A DNA stretch of 64,000 nucleotides from NCBI GenBank assembly GCA_930367205.1, contig OV884009.1:91161189-91225188 (forward strand), read 5' to 3'. Positions 43,801 to 53,545 of the stretch are shown piece after piece; the stretch's first letter is position 1; the number at the start of each line of letters is the position of its first letter. The translations under genes and the position numbers were made by a program. A model generated the notes under the pieces. That model made no database searches, was not told the origin of the DNA, and saw only the letters and a list, made by a program, of their open reading frames with translations. This DNA is from Acanthosoma haemorrhoidale. Lineage: Eukaryota; Arthropoda; Insecta; Hemiptera; Acanthosomatidae.

Positions 43801-44165
43801 AATGTTATAGGGTTTGTGAGGTCCCCAAGTTACAAAAGTTAAGTTATGATTTTTCTAGACGTACCAACTAACTCATTAAATATAACTGTGTAATGTAACA
43901 GAACCAAGCCGCATTAGAACTAAATGTAGGTTTATGGTTTGAAACCATATTATACACATCCAGGCTTTAATTATTATAGTGGGTCCACTCTATTTGCATA
44001 CACTATACACCTAATAACGAACACCTACAAGACAACTACAAACAAAGCTTCCAAACGCTACCTTCTCAATCGCATTCCCCATGGCTATCAGTTGAGGAAA
44101 GATAAAGAACAGTAGTTCTGTACCCTTGCCAGAACATGGCGGGTGGATTTACCCTTTTACATAGC

Positions 44166-44230
44166 TCCTTTCATAGAACCATGTAAAATCAAATGAGAGC
44201 CTCTGTCAAAAAATAATATCAATGAATGTA
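44166..44230 (-). mobile_element. J2 3' UTR, lower part (split by a J1 insertion)
   Basis: Reverse complement matches 42243-42300, including TCATTGATATTATTTTTT and GAGGCTCTCATTT. It continues at 45365 after the inserted J1 fragment. Confidence 0.65.
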
Positions 44231-44257
44231 TATAAAAAATTCTCTTAATAATTATTT

Positions 44258-45345
44258 CTATACACCGCTGATGTCCCCTCTACTCCCAATAGCTTTTTGG
44301 CCACATTTGCAGATGACACTGCAGTCTTGTCATCCCACCCAGTCCCCGACATAGCATCCCATAACCTTCAAAAACACCTTGACGAGATCGAGTATTGGTG
44401 CAACCAATAGCGGATCAAAGTTAATGAAGCAAAATGTTCCCACATTACCTTCACCCTTTGTCGCAAGTCTTGTCCACTAGTTTATTTTAATTCTATTCCT
44501 CTCCCTATATCCGAAACAGTACGGTACTTAGGCTTCCATCTCGACAAACGATTGACCTGGAACCCACACACGAGGCTAAAAAGACAAGAACTAAACAGAC
44601 GCTTTGGACTACTGTACAGACTACTTCGAAGGACATCCCATCTCTCAATAGAAAATAAACTACTTATTTACAAAGTTATACCTAAGCCAATCTGGACATA
44701 CGGAATAGAGCTATGGGGGACAGCAAAAAAGTCGAACATCAAGCCCATACAATCCTTTTAATCAAAAGTCCTGAGAACAATAGTAAATGCTCCCTATTAC
44801 GTCACCAACAAAACCCTTCATAATGATCTTAATATACCCTTCATTCTTGAACTCATCCCTTCCAAATTCATGAAATTCCATATTAACCTATCCAACCACC
44901 CTAATCCCGTTGCACAGTCATTGCACAGCTCCACTCATCCCTATAATCCTCCTCGGAGACTGAAACGGCAGTGGCCTCGTGACCTACTATAAATGCGCAA
45001 CAGTGGGAGTCCTGGCAATGGCCAGTTTCTCCAATCATGTCCTGAGCGCATGTGGCTCTCGCGCTCTTCGTCAGCCTCCACTGGCTCGTATCCGGTGACG
45101 TGGCTGGTGGGGGAGCGTGGGGGACTTCCCAAAACTCCACTTCCTCTTTCGCTTGTGAGGGAGGCAACAACCGTGTGGACTTGGGGGCCCCTGGACTGTT
45201 TTTAAATGTTTGTAAATATTGTATGAATGTGTGAGCAAATGATGAATTGTAAATATGGTATGATTGAAAACACTTATCTCAATTATTTATTGCCTATTAA
45301 GTAAAGGCAGATTGTAATTTCATCATAATAAAGTTGTTGTTATTA
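44258..45345 (+). mobile_element. 5'-truncated J1 fragment inserted in a J2 copy
   Basis: Matches J1 from the RT palm region (counterpart about 50858, reading FADDTAVLSS) to the 3' end, followed by an A-rich tail to about 45378. Codons are partly open, but a TAG replaces the tryptophan of the CNQW block and other stops occur. The J2 3' UTR resumes immediately beyond the tail, so J1 inserted into J2. Confidence 0.9.
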
Positions 45346-45364
45346 TTGTTAAAAAAAAAAAAAT

Positions 45365-46110
45365 AAAAAAAAAAAAAAGAATATAATAATAGCATAAGAT
45401 TATTTAACTGCATATAGCATATAAAATCATAGATAGATTTACATAATAACTAAAGAAAGCCACCATATATGCAAAAAAAACAACAATAAGTGAGAAGCTA
45501 TCTAATTAAAAAACCATTATTTTAATTGAAAAGAGAGAAAGTAAAGTACATAGTAGCTAAATTTACAATAGTGAGAAAAATAAACTCAAGCATGAAAATA
45601 TAAAATAATAAATATATCACGCCCAAACTAGCAAACTTCTGTCAGGATGGTGAAGACCTGTTGGGATAGGAGTGTTTTGAATGTTAGTAGGGATAAATTA
45701 CGGCGGATAATAGGAGATAGAGAACTCCTGAGAGAAATAGAAGGAACAGTCATATACCGTCCTGTGGGCAGGAATACATTCCTTTTTATAAAGGTCAGAG
45801 AGACGGGATCTTGTGTCCCTGGAGCAGACTCAGGATTTGAACTGTAAAATATGGTATATATAATAGGAGGGTGATGAGAATTTATGGTTTAGAAAAGGAA
45901 TATGCCAAGGAAATATTGTGTACAAAAAGAGGGGAAAAGCCCCCACCTCGTCGTGGATATAGGAGATATGGAAGCGTCGCAGAGTCCTAAAGACAAATCA
46001 GTTCATGATTAATTTCAATCAGTCCTCGAGTCCCCTCAATAGACCATTATACACCACACATCCATAGTCAATGTGAGAAAACGAAAGATGACACAAGGAG
46101 ATGACATGAG
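45365..46110 (-). mobile_element. J2 Jockey-like RT end and 3' UTR
   Basis: On the minus strand the segment near 46028-46083 reads HIDYGCVVYNGLLRGLED, the DYG block found near the C-terminus of Jockey-type RTs. The RT tail homologous to 34200-34450 lies at 45630-45850, and the AT-rich 3' UTR at 45365-45640. Frameshifts and stops make it a relic. The plus-strand ORF 45647-45847 is antisense to it. Confidence 0.65.
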
Positions 46111-47190
46111 CTGGTGGAGCAAAGGGCTGCGTTTAACCTCAGTTAATATCTATCATACCGAGTAACGCATAGGTATGAAAAAGTTGATCAATCTTTATGG
46201 AAATATATCAAAATCCTTAATCGCGTAATGTATTACTATTTCCTTAGGTTTTTGTCCATTAATTTAATAAAGGTTTAATAAACTTACCAGAACCATCGAT
46301 AGCGTTCCTTTACTATCTACACCCTTTCATTTAGTCATATGCCGGTTACACAAATTGGCTTATGATCGTTTAAAAAATATATATACTTTTATAAACAATG
46401 TTGAGGATACTGGTCTGCTTATCAATAAGCTATATTGATTATATATGTTCGGCTGTATTTCTCCTACAATTTTTCCTTTGGTTGTTGTAAGATGTTACTT
46501 AGCTATAAGTAGCAGGCGTTAAAGATAAACAAAGATTGAGTGAGGAGGCAGATTGCGCATTGCCATTAATATTTATTGTATAAATTAAGAATGAATTCAG
46601 GCTCAGTAATGAGTAGATCTATCATTCCCAACGAAAAAGGCTTTCAAATATGAACTGGCTCCAACAATTATTTTTTTCTAATATTCCTCGAGTAAATCCG
46701 TCTAAAGCGAATAATGTCATCTCTGAAAATTCCGTCAGTAATCCATCAAAATAAATTAGCATAATCATGCATCATTTGGGAATGAAAAAATTAATTAACT
46801 TTATCAGTAAATTAACATAATTACATACAAATCTGCTGTGGGCTCTCCATTTTTGAAATCCAGTTATCTAACACTGAAAAAAAAGAAGATTTTTGAAGCT
46901 ATCATTGTGGGGTTGCAACTACGTTGCTCGTGACAGGATTGTCTGCTATTGCAATAAAAAAAATCAATTTGCTAGTCCTAACAAGTTGATTTTATGATCC
47001 CTACGGATTCGTTATCAGCTTTGTCAATCAACAGCTCGTTCCACTTTTATGTGCTGGATTCTTTTTTCTGTATTCAATATATATATATATATTTTATCAT
47101 ATCCTCCCATGCTGTGAAAAATTAAATTTAACCCATCGTCTTTCCTTTCGATTTCATTTTAAAATTTAATCATTCACAAAGTTTTAAGTT
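46111..47190. other. Intergenic, no gene seen
   Basis: AT-rich with a short TA run near 47075-47092. No ORF or repeat end was supported. Confidence 0.5.
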
Positions 47191-47202
47191 ATTTAGTCTA
47201 AA
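47191..47202. repeat. Left TSD of full-length J1
   Basis: ATTTAGTCTAAA, identical to 51915-51926 and immediately before the J1 5' end. Confidence 0.85.
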
Positions 47203-47579
47203 CGTTTTTGCGCATGCGCTACCTTTTAGAACATCTCTGTACATCGCTCGTCAATTAAACACTATATACTACCGTCTATAGGCCATAGTTTAGTTAAAAA
47301 ATTGTTCCAGCAGGCAACTTGAGGGAGCTGGCCACGAGGGAGCCCTCAAGAGTGAGTAAATTGCTTATTACATTTAGAGTGAAGTGTGAAAAGTGATATC
47401 GGATTGAGTAGTCGGCCATTTGCAACGCCTTACTCGACGTTCACTAACGATAGTTCTTTGAGCCATCGGTCTAGTGGCTCAGAGCCAAGACCCGTGACTC
47501 GCCACTGGGAGTTGTGAGCTGAATCCCACGGCGCTACGTACTTCTTTTCTACCAATAAAAAAACCGTTGTTATGATAAA
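47203..47579 (+). promoter_or_regulatory. J1 5' UTR / presumed internal promoter
   Basis: Jockey-type elements carry an internal promoter at their very start, since they bring no upstream sequence with them. The first bases read CGTTTTTGCGCATGCGCTAC and include the palindrome GCGCATGCGC (47211-47220), resembling an NRF1-type binding site. Promoter activity is inferred from position only. Confidence 0.5.
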
Positions 47580-50500
47580 ATGAGATTTTATCAACAACTA
47601 ATGTCCCAAAATAGGAAAAAAAGATCTAGATCGCTAGGTCCAACTCCAACACCGTCGCCTGTAAAGCGAAAACCAAGAAGGTCAAATAGGAACGTACAAA
47701 TGACCTCCTCTGCAGCTAGTTCCATGGAGGAGATACCTCCACAGCCCAGCACATCCAAAAAAGAAACAGCCTTAGAGTCCCCTTTTTTCACGCCAAACAC
47801 TTTTGAGGCTTTGAAAAATATCCCAACTGAAGAAATGGAAGTCAACAAAACTCCAACACAGCCCAAACCGCCTGCTCTTTTTGTACGCAACATTAGCAAC
47901 TTCAAATTACTATGCTCACAAATGAGCAAAATTGTTGGTACCGGAAAATATACGTGCCTCAATCGCTCTCGGGATACAAAAATTTCCCCAGACACTCCCG
48001 ATACTTATCGAGCGATTGTTAAATATTTAGATGAAACCAATGCAGACTACCACACCTACCAATTAAAGCAGGAACGATCACTCCGAGTGGTGATCAGAAA
48101 TTTGCACCCAACCACACCAGCTGACGAAATAGAAGAAGAACTCTCAGCTCTCGGGTACAAGGTTCGCCAAATAACAAACGTGTTGCGCGAGGATAGGCAA
48201 CAGGATAAAACAATAAAAACGGCATTGCCACTGTTCTTTGTTGATCTCGAGAGGACATCTGGAGTTGAGAAGATATACGACCTAACAAACCTGTACTACA
48301 CTAGGGTACAGGTTGAAAAACCGTATCCCAATCGCGATATCGTCCAGTGCCATAACTGTCAGGCGTATGGGCATACAAAATCTTACTGCCACCACCCTCC
48401 CAGGTGTGTTAAGTGCAGTGGGCAGCACAAAACCGAATTGTGCAAAAAGCCCCTTAAATCGCCTGCAGTATGCGTGCTTTGCCAGCAAGGACATCCAGCC
48501 AACTACAAGGGCTGCGAGGCATACAGAACGCTGAAGTCCAGGACAGAACAACGTCGACAGCCAGAAGAGAAAAAACTTGCAGCAAGAAGCGGCCCAGCCA
48601 GAAATTTGAGGCCTTTTGTCTCTTTTGCCGATGCCGTTTGTAACAGAGAGCAGTCACAGGCACCGCCCACTCCCTGTCCACAAGATCACCTTTCCCAGCA
48701 TTCCATTCATCCCGTTAACCCTCAAGCTCAATCCCATCCTCAACCACACATCTCGCATATTCCTCCACCTTCAAGTTCTTCGGATCTTACTAGCCTATTA
48801 ACCTCATTCCTTACAGAGTTCAGAACCCTAATTACCCCTCTCATTTCCCTTCTTACAAATCTTGTCTCCTACCTTATCCCCGTTAAACAAAATCCAAAAG
48901 TGGATCCTTCCGACTCCTTATCCATTCTCCTTTGGAATGCGAATGGTGTTCGCACCCACACTAACGAACTGACAGCACTACTCCACGACAAAAACATCGA
49001 CGTAGCTCTCATTACTGAAACAAGACTAACGAGTAAACGACCATTTACTGTTCGACAGTACAAGACTTATCGAACTGATCACCCTGATGGAACAGCTCAT
49101 GCAGGTACCGCTGTCATTTTCCATAACTCCATATCCCACCACATAGTTCCTCTGGTGGCACATGATTTCCTTCAATCCACTGCAGTGTCAATCACCACCT
49201 TCACTTTTCCCCTTACACTAGCATCAGTGTACTGCCCTCCCAATAAATCCATTTCCGACTCCCAATTCATCACCTTTCTAGACTCCATAGGACATCGTTT
49301 CCTTGTGGGTGGGGACTTTAATGCGAAGCACCTACTTTGGGGGTCAAGATCCACTAATACACGAGGACGTGCTTTGCTGTCTGCACTCACATGGAAACAT
49401 TGCTCCACTATCACTCCTGACACAGCCACCTATTGGCCATCTGATCTCAACCGAAATCCTGATCTCCTTGACTTCTTTTTTTACAATAGTTTAGGAACAC
49501 TTAACTATTCACTCACGCGCCTCGATGACCTCTCCTCTGATCATAGTCCTTTATTATTAACCATTTCCCTAAGACCAATTCACAAACTGCCTCCTCCTTC
49601 ATTTATTAGGGGCCCAGTTGACTGGGACCACTTCCGCCAGCTTCTTACGGAGTCCGTAAACCTCAAATTGTCCCTGAGAACATCCCAAGACCTAGACGAT
49701 GCAGTGCATTCTTTCACTACTCTGGTCCGGAGGTCGGCTTGGGAGGCATCGTCACCCCATCGTCACCCAAAAATCCATAATCATAATCGTTTACCTCAGC
49801 ATCTCAAAGACCTAATCCAATCCAAACGCCGCTCCAGAACAGTGTGGCAAAGATCCCGACATCCTGCTGATCGCCGCTCGTACAATCAGTACTGCCGATT
49901 GGTAAAGCGGCGATTGGCATCCTTCCGTTCCGATTCTTTCAATTCCTACCTCTCCTCTCTGTCTACCAGGGATAACTCGTTGTGGAATGTAACCAAAAAA
50001 ATCCTAAAGTATCAACCTGTTTCACACCCACTCCGTCGTGATGATGGGTCCTGGGCGGCTTCGGATGGGGATAGGTCGGAGGAATTTGCTCTGCATCTTA
50101 CCCATACTTTCACACCTCACCTTTCTCATCAAAGCCATACACACAGCACAACTGTGGAAGATTTCCTCACTTCACCTATTCCTCTCTCTCTTCCACCAAA
50201 AGCCGTTAATCCCTCTGAGGTCAAATACCTTCTGAAAAACTTACCTTACCGAAAATCCCCTGGATATGATCTCCTTACTCCTCAAATTCTCAAACAGCTT
50301 CCTCCTAAAGCCATAATCTTTTTAACCTATATATACAATTGCATTATCCGAACGACGCACTTTCCTCTCCTCTGGAAACATTCCATTATTGTCCTATTCA
50401 CCAAACCCGGTAAACCACCCAATGAAGCCTCATCTTACCGTCCAATTAGCCTACTCCCTATCCTCTCAAAAATATTTGAGAAACTCCTACTAAAACGTCT

Positions 50501-51590
50501 ACTTCCAATTGTTGAATCCAAAAACCTTTTTCCCACACACCAGTTTGGTTTCCGCCAACGACATTCCACTGCTCAACAAGGCCTTCGCGTTGTTGATCAC
50601 ATCTCCTCAGCCCTTGAAACCAAACAGTATTGCACTGCTGCCTTTCTCGATATAGCTCAAGCTTTTGACAGGGTTTGGCACGCAGGTTTGCTCTACAAGC
50701 TCAAAAGATATTTACCACAGACCCTTTTCCTAATCCTACAGTCCTACCTTTCAAACCGCTTCTTCCAAGTCCGCTGTGGTTTAGAATACTCTAACTACTA
50801 TCCCATAAGTGCAGGAGTTTCACAGGGCAGTGTCCTGGGCCCCATCCTCTATAACCTATACACCACTGATGTCCCCTCTACTCCCAATACCTTCTTGGCC
50901 ACATTTGCAGATGACACTGCAGTCTTGTCATCCCACCCAGACCCCGACATAGCATCCCATAACCTTCAAAAACACCTTGACGAGATCGAGTATTGGTGCA
51001 ATCAATGGCGGATCAAAGTTAATGAAGCAAAATGCTCCCACATTACCTTCACCCTTTGTCGCAAGTCTTGTCCACTAGTTTATTTTAATTCTATTCCTCT
51101 CCCTGTATCCGAGACAGTACGGTACTTAGGCTTCCATCTTGACAAACGACTGACCTGGAACCCACATACGAGACTAAAAAGACAAGAACTAAACAGACGC
51201 TTTGGACAACTGTACAGACTACTTCAAAGGACATCCCATCTCTCAATAGAAAATAAACTACTAATCTACAAAGTTATACTTAAACCAATCTGGACATACG
51301 GAATAGAGCTATGGGGGACAGCAAAAAAGTCGAACATCAAGCGTATCCAATCCTTTCAATCAAAAGTCCTGAGAACAATAGTAAATGCCCCTTATTATGT
51401 CAGCAACAAAACCCTTCATAACGACCTTAACATACCCTACATTCTAGAACTCATCCCTTCCAAGTTTATGAAATTCCACAGTAGCCTTTCCAACCACCCT
51501 AATCCTGTAGCACAGTCATTGCACTGCGCCACTCATCCCTATAATCCTCCTGGGAGACTGAAACGGCAGTGGCCTCGTGACCTGCTATAA
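47580..51590 (+). CDS. J1 fused gag-like/endonuclease/reverse transcriptase polyprotein
   Basis: 1,336 codons, ATG at 47580, TAA at 51588. Residues 1-120 are basic and proline-rich. Around 165-250 lies a PRE_C2HC-like region, followed by CCHC-type knuckles (CHNCQAYGHTKSYC, CVKCSGQHKTELC, CVLCQQGHPANYKGC). A low-complexity linker (about 345-440) leads to the endonuclease, with LWNANGV, ITETRL, GGDFNAKHLLWG and SSDHSPL, which nicks target DNA. The RT follows with FTKPGKPPNEASSYRPISLL, FGFRQRHST, FLDIAQAFDRVWH, GVSQGSVLGPILYN and the catalytic FADDTA; the C-terminus is the usual Jockey thumb region. In typical Jockey elements gag and pol are two ORFs; here they are one frame and the endonuclease has no Met of its own at its start. 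The knuckled part should bind element RNA in a ribonucleoprotein. Confidence 0.94.
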   Translation: MRFYQQLMSQNRKKRSRSLGPTPTPSPVKRKPRRSNRNVQMTSSAASSMEEIPPQPSTSKKETALESPFFTPNTFEALKNIPTEEMEVNKTPTQPKPPALFVRNISNFKLLCSQMSKIVGTGKYTCLNRSRDTKISPDTPDTYRAIVKYLDETNADYHTYQLKQERSLRVVIRNLHPTTPADEIEEELSALGYKVRQITNVLREDRQQDKTIKTALPLFFVDLERTSGVEKIYDLTNLYYTRVQVEKPYPNRDIVQCHNCQAYGHTKSYCHHPPRCVKCSGQHKTELCKKPLKSPAVCVLCQQGHPANYKGCEAYRTLKSRTEQRRQPEEKKLAARSGPARNLRPFVSFADAVCNREQSQAPPTPCPQDHLSQHSIHPVNPQAQSHPQPHISHIPPPSSSSDLTSLLTSFLTEFRTLITPLISLLTNLVSYLIPVKQNPKVDPSDSLSILLWNANGVRTHTNELTALLHDKNIDVALITETRLTSKRPFTVRQYKTYRTDHPDGTAHAGTAVIFHNSISHHIVPLVAHDFLQSTAVSITTFTFPLTLASVYCPPNKSISDSQFITFLDSIGHRFLVGGDFNAKHLLWGSRSTNTRGRALLSALTWKHCSTITPDTATYWPSDLNRNPDLLDFFFYNSLGTLNYSLTRLDDLSSDHSPLLLTISLRPIHKLPPPSFIRGPVDWDHFRQLLTESVNLKLSLRTSQDLDDAVHSFTTLVRRSAWEASSPHRHPKIHNHNRLPQHLKDLIQSKRRSRTVWQRSRHPADRRSYNQYCRLVKRRLASFRSDSFNSYLSSLSTRDNSLWNVTKKILKYQPVSHPLRRDDGSWAASDGDRSEEFALHLTHTFTPHLSHQSHTHSTTVEDFLTSPIPLSLPPKAVNPSEVKYLLKNLPYRKSPGYDLLTPQILKQLPPKAIIFLTYIYNCIIRTTHFPLLWKHSIIVLFTKPGKPPNEASSYRPISLLPILSKIFEKLLLKRLLPIVESKNLFPTHQFGFRQRHSTAQQGLRVVDHISSALETKQYCTAAFLDIAQAFDRVWHAGLLYKLKRYLPQTLFLILQSYLSNRFFQVRCGLEYSNYYPISAGVSQGSVLGPILYNLYTTDVPSTPNTFLATFADDTAVLSSHPDPDIASHNLQKHLDEIEYWCNQWRIKVNEAKCSHITFTLCRKSCPLVYFNSIPLPVSETVRYLGFHLDKRLTWNPHTRLKRQELNRRFGQLYRLLQRTSHLSIENKLLIYKVILKPIWTYGIELWGTAKKSNIKRIQSFQSKVLRTIVNAPYYVSNKTLHNDLNIPYILELIPSKFMKFHSSLSNHPNPVAQSLHCATHPYNPPGRLKRQWPRDLL

Positions 51591-51914
51591 ACGCGTGACA
51601 GTGGGAGTCCTGGCAATGGCCAGTTTCTCCAATCATGTCCTGAGCGTCTGTGGCTCTCGCGCTCTTGGTCAGCCTCCACTGGCTAGTATCCGGTGACGCG
51701 GCTGACGGAGGAGCGTGGGGGACTTCCCAAGACTCCGCTTTCTTTTCGCGGTGGATTTGGGGGGTCTCTGGGCTGTCTGTAAATATTGTATGAATGAGCG
51801 AGTGAATGATGAACTGTAAATATGGTATGAATGAGAGCATTTATCTTAATTACTTATTGCCTTATAAAAGGCAGATTGTAATTTTAGCACAATAAAGGAT
51901 TATAATAATAAAAA
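51591..51914 (+). other. J1 3' UTR and tail
   Basis: About 320 bp present in nearly every J1 fragment of the window, so it probably contains what the RT recognises to start reverse transcription. It ends AATAAAGGATTATAATAATA and an A run. The antisense ORF 51499-51840 is a shadow. Confidence 0.85.
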
Positions 51915-51926
51915 ATTTAGTCTAAA
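51915..51926. repeat. Right TSD of full-length J1
   Basis: ATTTAGTCTAAA; second copy of 47191-47202. Confidence 0.85.
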
Positions 51927-53089
51927 AAGACATATCCCACATGTCAAAATGGTATATATATAGATTTTATGTATAGATCTCTCTAGTGTTGTTTAATTAT
52001 AACCTAAAGATATTCGTATGCGAAGGGAGGAATGCCGAACCGGTGGACCACCCAGGGTGCTGCCTATCAGACCCTTGTATCCAGGTCAACACTTCGGCGC
52101 GATGCCTCAACAACATACCTCACACAACCTACCTCCGCTAATTATTAACAAAACTGCACATTTAAAATTAAAATAAAGTTAAAACATTTCTTTATTCTCC
52201 ATAAGATACGGGGACACATATTTCCTCATATCGAAACTCAAAGTTTCGAAAACGTTGCTTGTGAAAAATGAAGTGATGTGCTAATTTTGTCCTTGAAACC
52301 GGCACCACATGTAGCCGGATCGAGATCCAAAATGGAGAACACAAAATTTTAAATAACTGTTTCAATGAATTACACATCAGAGTACGTGAGAAAACAAGCA
52401 GGCTCTCTCGATACTTCGAGCTGTATTGTACAAATCACAGACCTGGAGGGGGGTCCTTCCAAGTCCATCTGTATGTAAGAAAACACCCCACCTATGGTTC
52501 CATGTTTTAATAATGAACACCTTCAAAAGGCGTCCGTCAAGAGAGGGGGAAACTAGTGCATGATACAGCTGAAGCCACTAGCGGGCGCGGCGGGAGTATC
52601 CCTACCTTTGACCTGCCTATATAAGGCCCAGCTTCGGGGTTTTGATAGAGGACTTTGAGCTGCCTAAGGTGGATAAATTCATTCGCCGTTGACATATAAA
52701 ATTATTTGACTCCCTACAACACATGACAACCCCGTGTTCAACACGATCACCCCCGCCCCGTTTCCCCATCGATAGCAGAAAGCGGTCGAGGCAGAAACGT
52801 TACAGTTTGTAAGTTAGTTTGTAAGTTGAATTTTAGTCCCTTTATTGTAAACCGGAGGTGAGCCCGATCACCCAGTCCTTTTACAATGTATAAATTTTTA
52901 ACAGTCCGATAATGTTAGTTTTAAGACGTGCACTGTTAAAATGCATGCTGTGCAGTACAAGGAGAAAGCATCAGAAAACATTGCAATCAATTTATAATAA
53001 TTAATTTAAAAAAATAATTACTCACAGGGGTTGAGCAAAAAAAAAAAAAAAGGTCATAGATTCTTGGAACCCGGCAAAGAGAAGTGACT
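51927..53089. other. Intergenic, GC-richer patches, no gene established
   Basis: A CpG-containing block at 52540-52790 includes CTATATAAGG (about 52615-52625), like a core promoter or an LTR U3/R boundary, and further on CCCTACAACA, a word seen at ends of some LTRs. No partner LTR or coding region was found. The 61-codon minus ORF near 52192-52377 has no domain. Confidence 0.35.
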
Positions 53090-53545
53090 GTTCTCTCTCT
53101 CTGCACTGGTGCTTGCTGCTCTACTCGAACCATGGCTTTCTTATTCAACTACCTCTGCATCTCTCTCTCTCCTAACCTCGCTATGTTTTAGTCCGGCATT
53201 GTCAGACCCCACATCTTCCTAGTGGGATTCTCTGCCTTCGTCTCGCTAAGGCCTTCCTTGGAGAAGATATCTTCCGTGCGGACGACGGTCTACTGGGGCC
53301 CTACAACCTTTACCTAGTAGCGTCTCCCCCAGTGATCCTGTCTGCCTCTGTTGGTTCACACTCGCCTTTGGGATCCGAACGGTTTTCGCTTACCCTTAGA
53401 TACCAAGTGTGAATTCGTGGTCATTCCAAGACCACATAAACTACATATAATACCTACCCTATACCTATTCTCCTGAACATAGTGCACTGTTGGGGTACTC
53501 TTTTTCAGATCTTATGGAGTCAGATCACTACGTTTTACCCATTTT
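53090..53545 (+). repeat. CT-rich dispersed repeat, weakly related to 13097-13415
   Basis: Pyrimidine-rich and relatively GC-rich; its right end carries CTCCTGAACATAGTGCACTG and TGGAGTCAGATCAC, matching the end of the other copy. Identity unknown. Confidence 0.35.

Larger units (their letters stand above)
47203..51914 (+). mobile_element. Full-length Jockey-like non-LTR retrotransposon J1
   Basis: A 4,712-bp element between two 12-bp TSD copies. It has a 377-bp 5' UTR, one 1,336-codon ORF, a roughly 320-bp 3' UTR with AATAAAG and a TAA/A-rich tail. Domain content (PRE_C2HC-type gag region, CCHC knuckles, apurinic-type endonuclease, RT without RNase H) fits the Jockey clade. The ORF is uninterrupted and the TSD perfect, so this copy is recent and possibly competent. 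All J1 fragments in the window (near 0.8, 8.2, 21.5, 28.3/31.6, 40.0, 44.3, 59.2 and 63.0 kb) derive from relatives of it. Confidence 0.95.
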
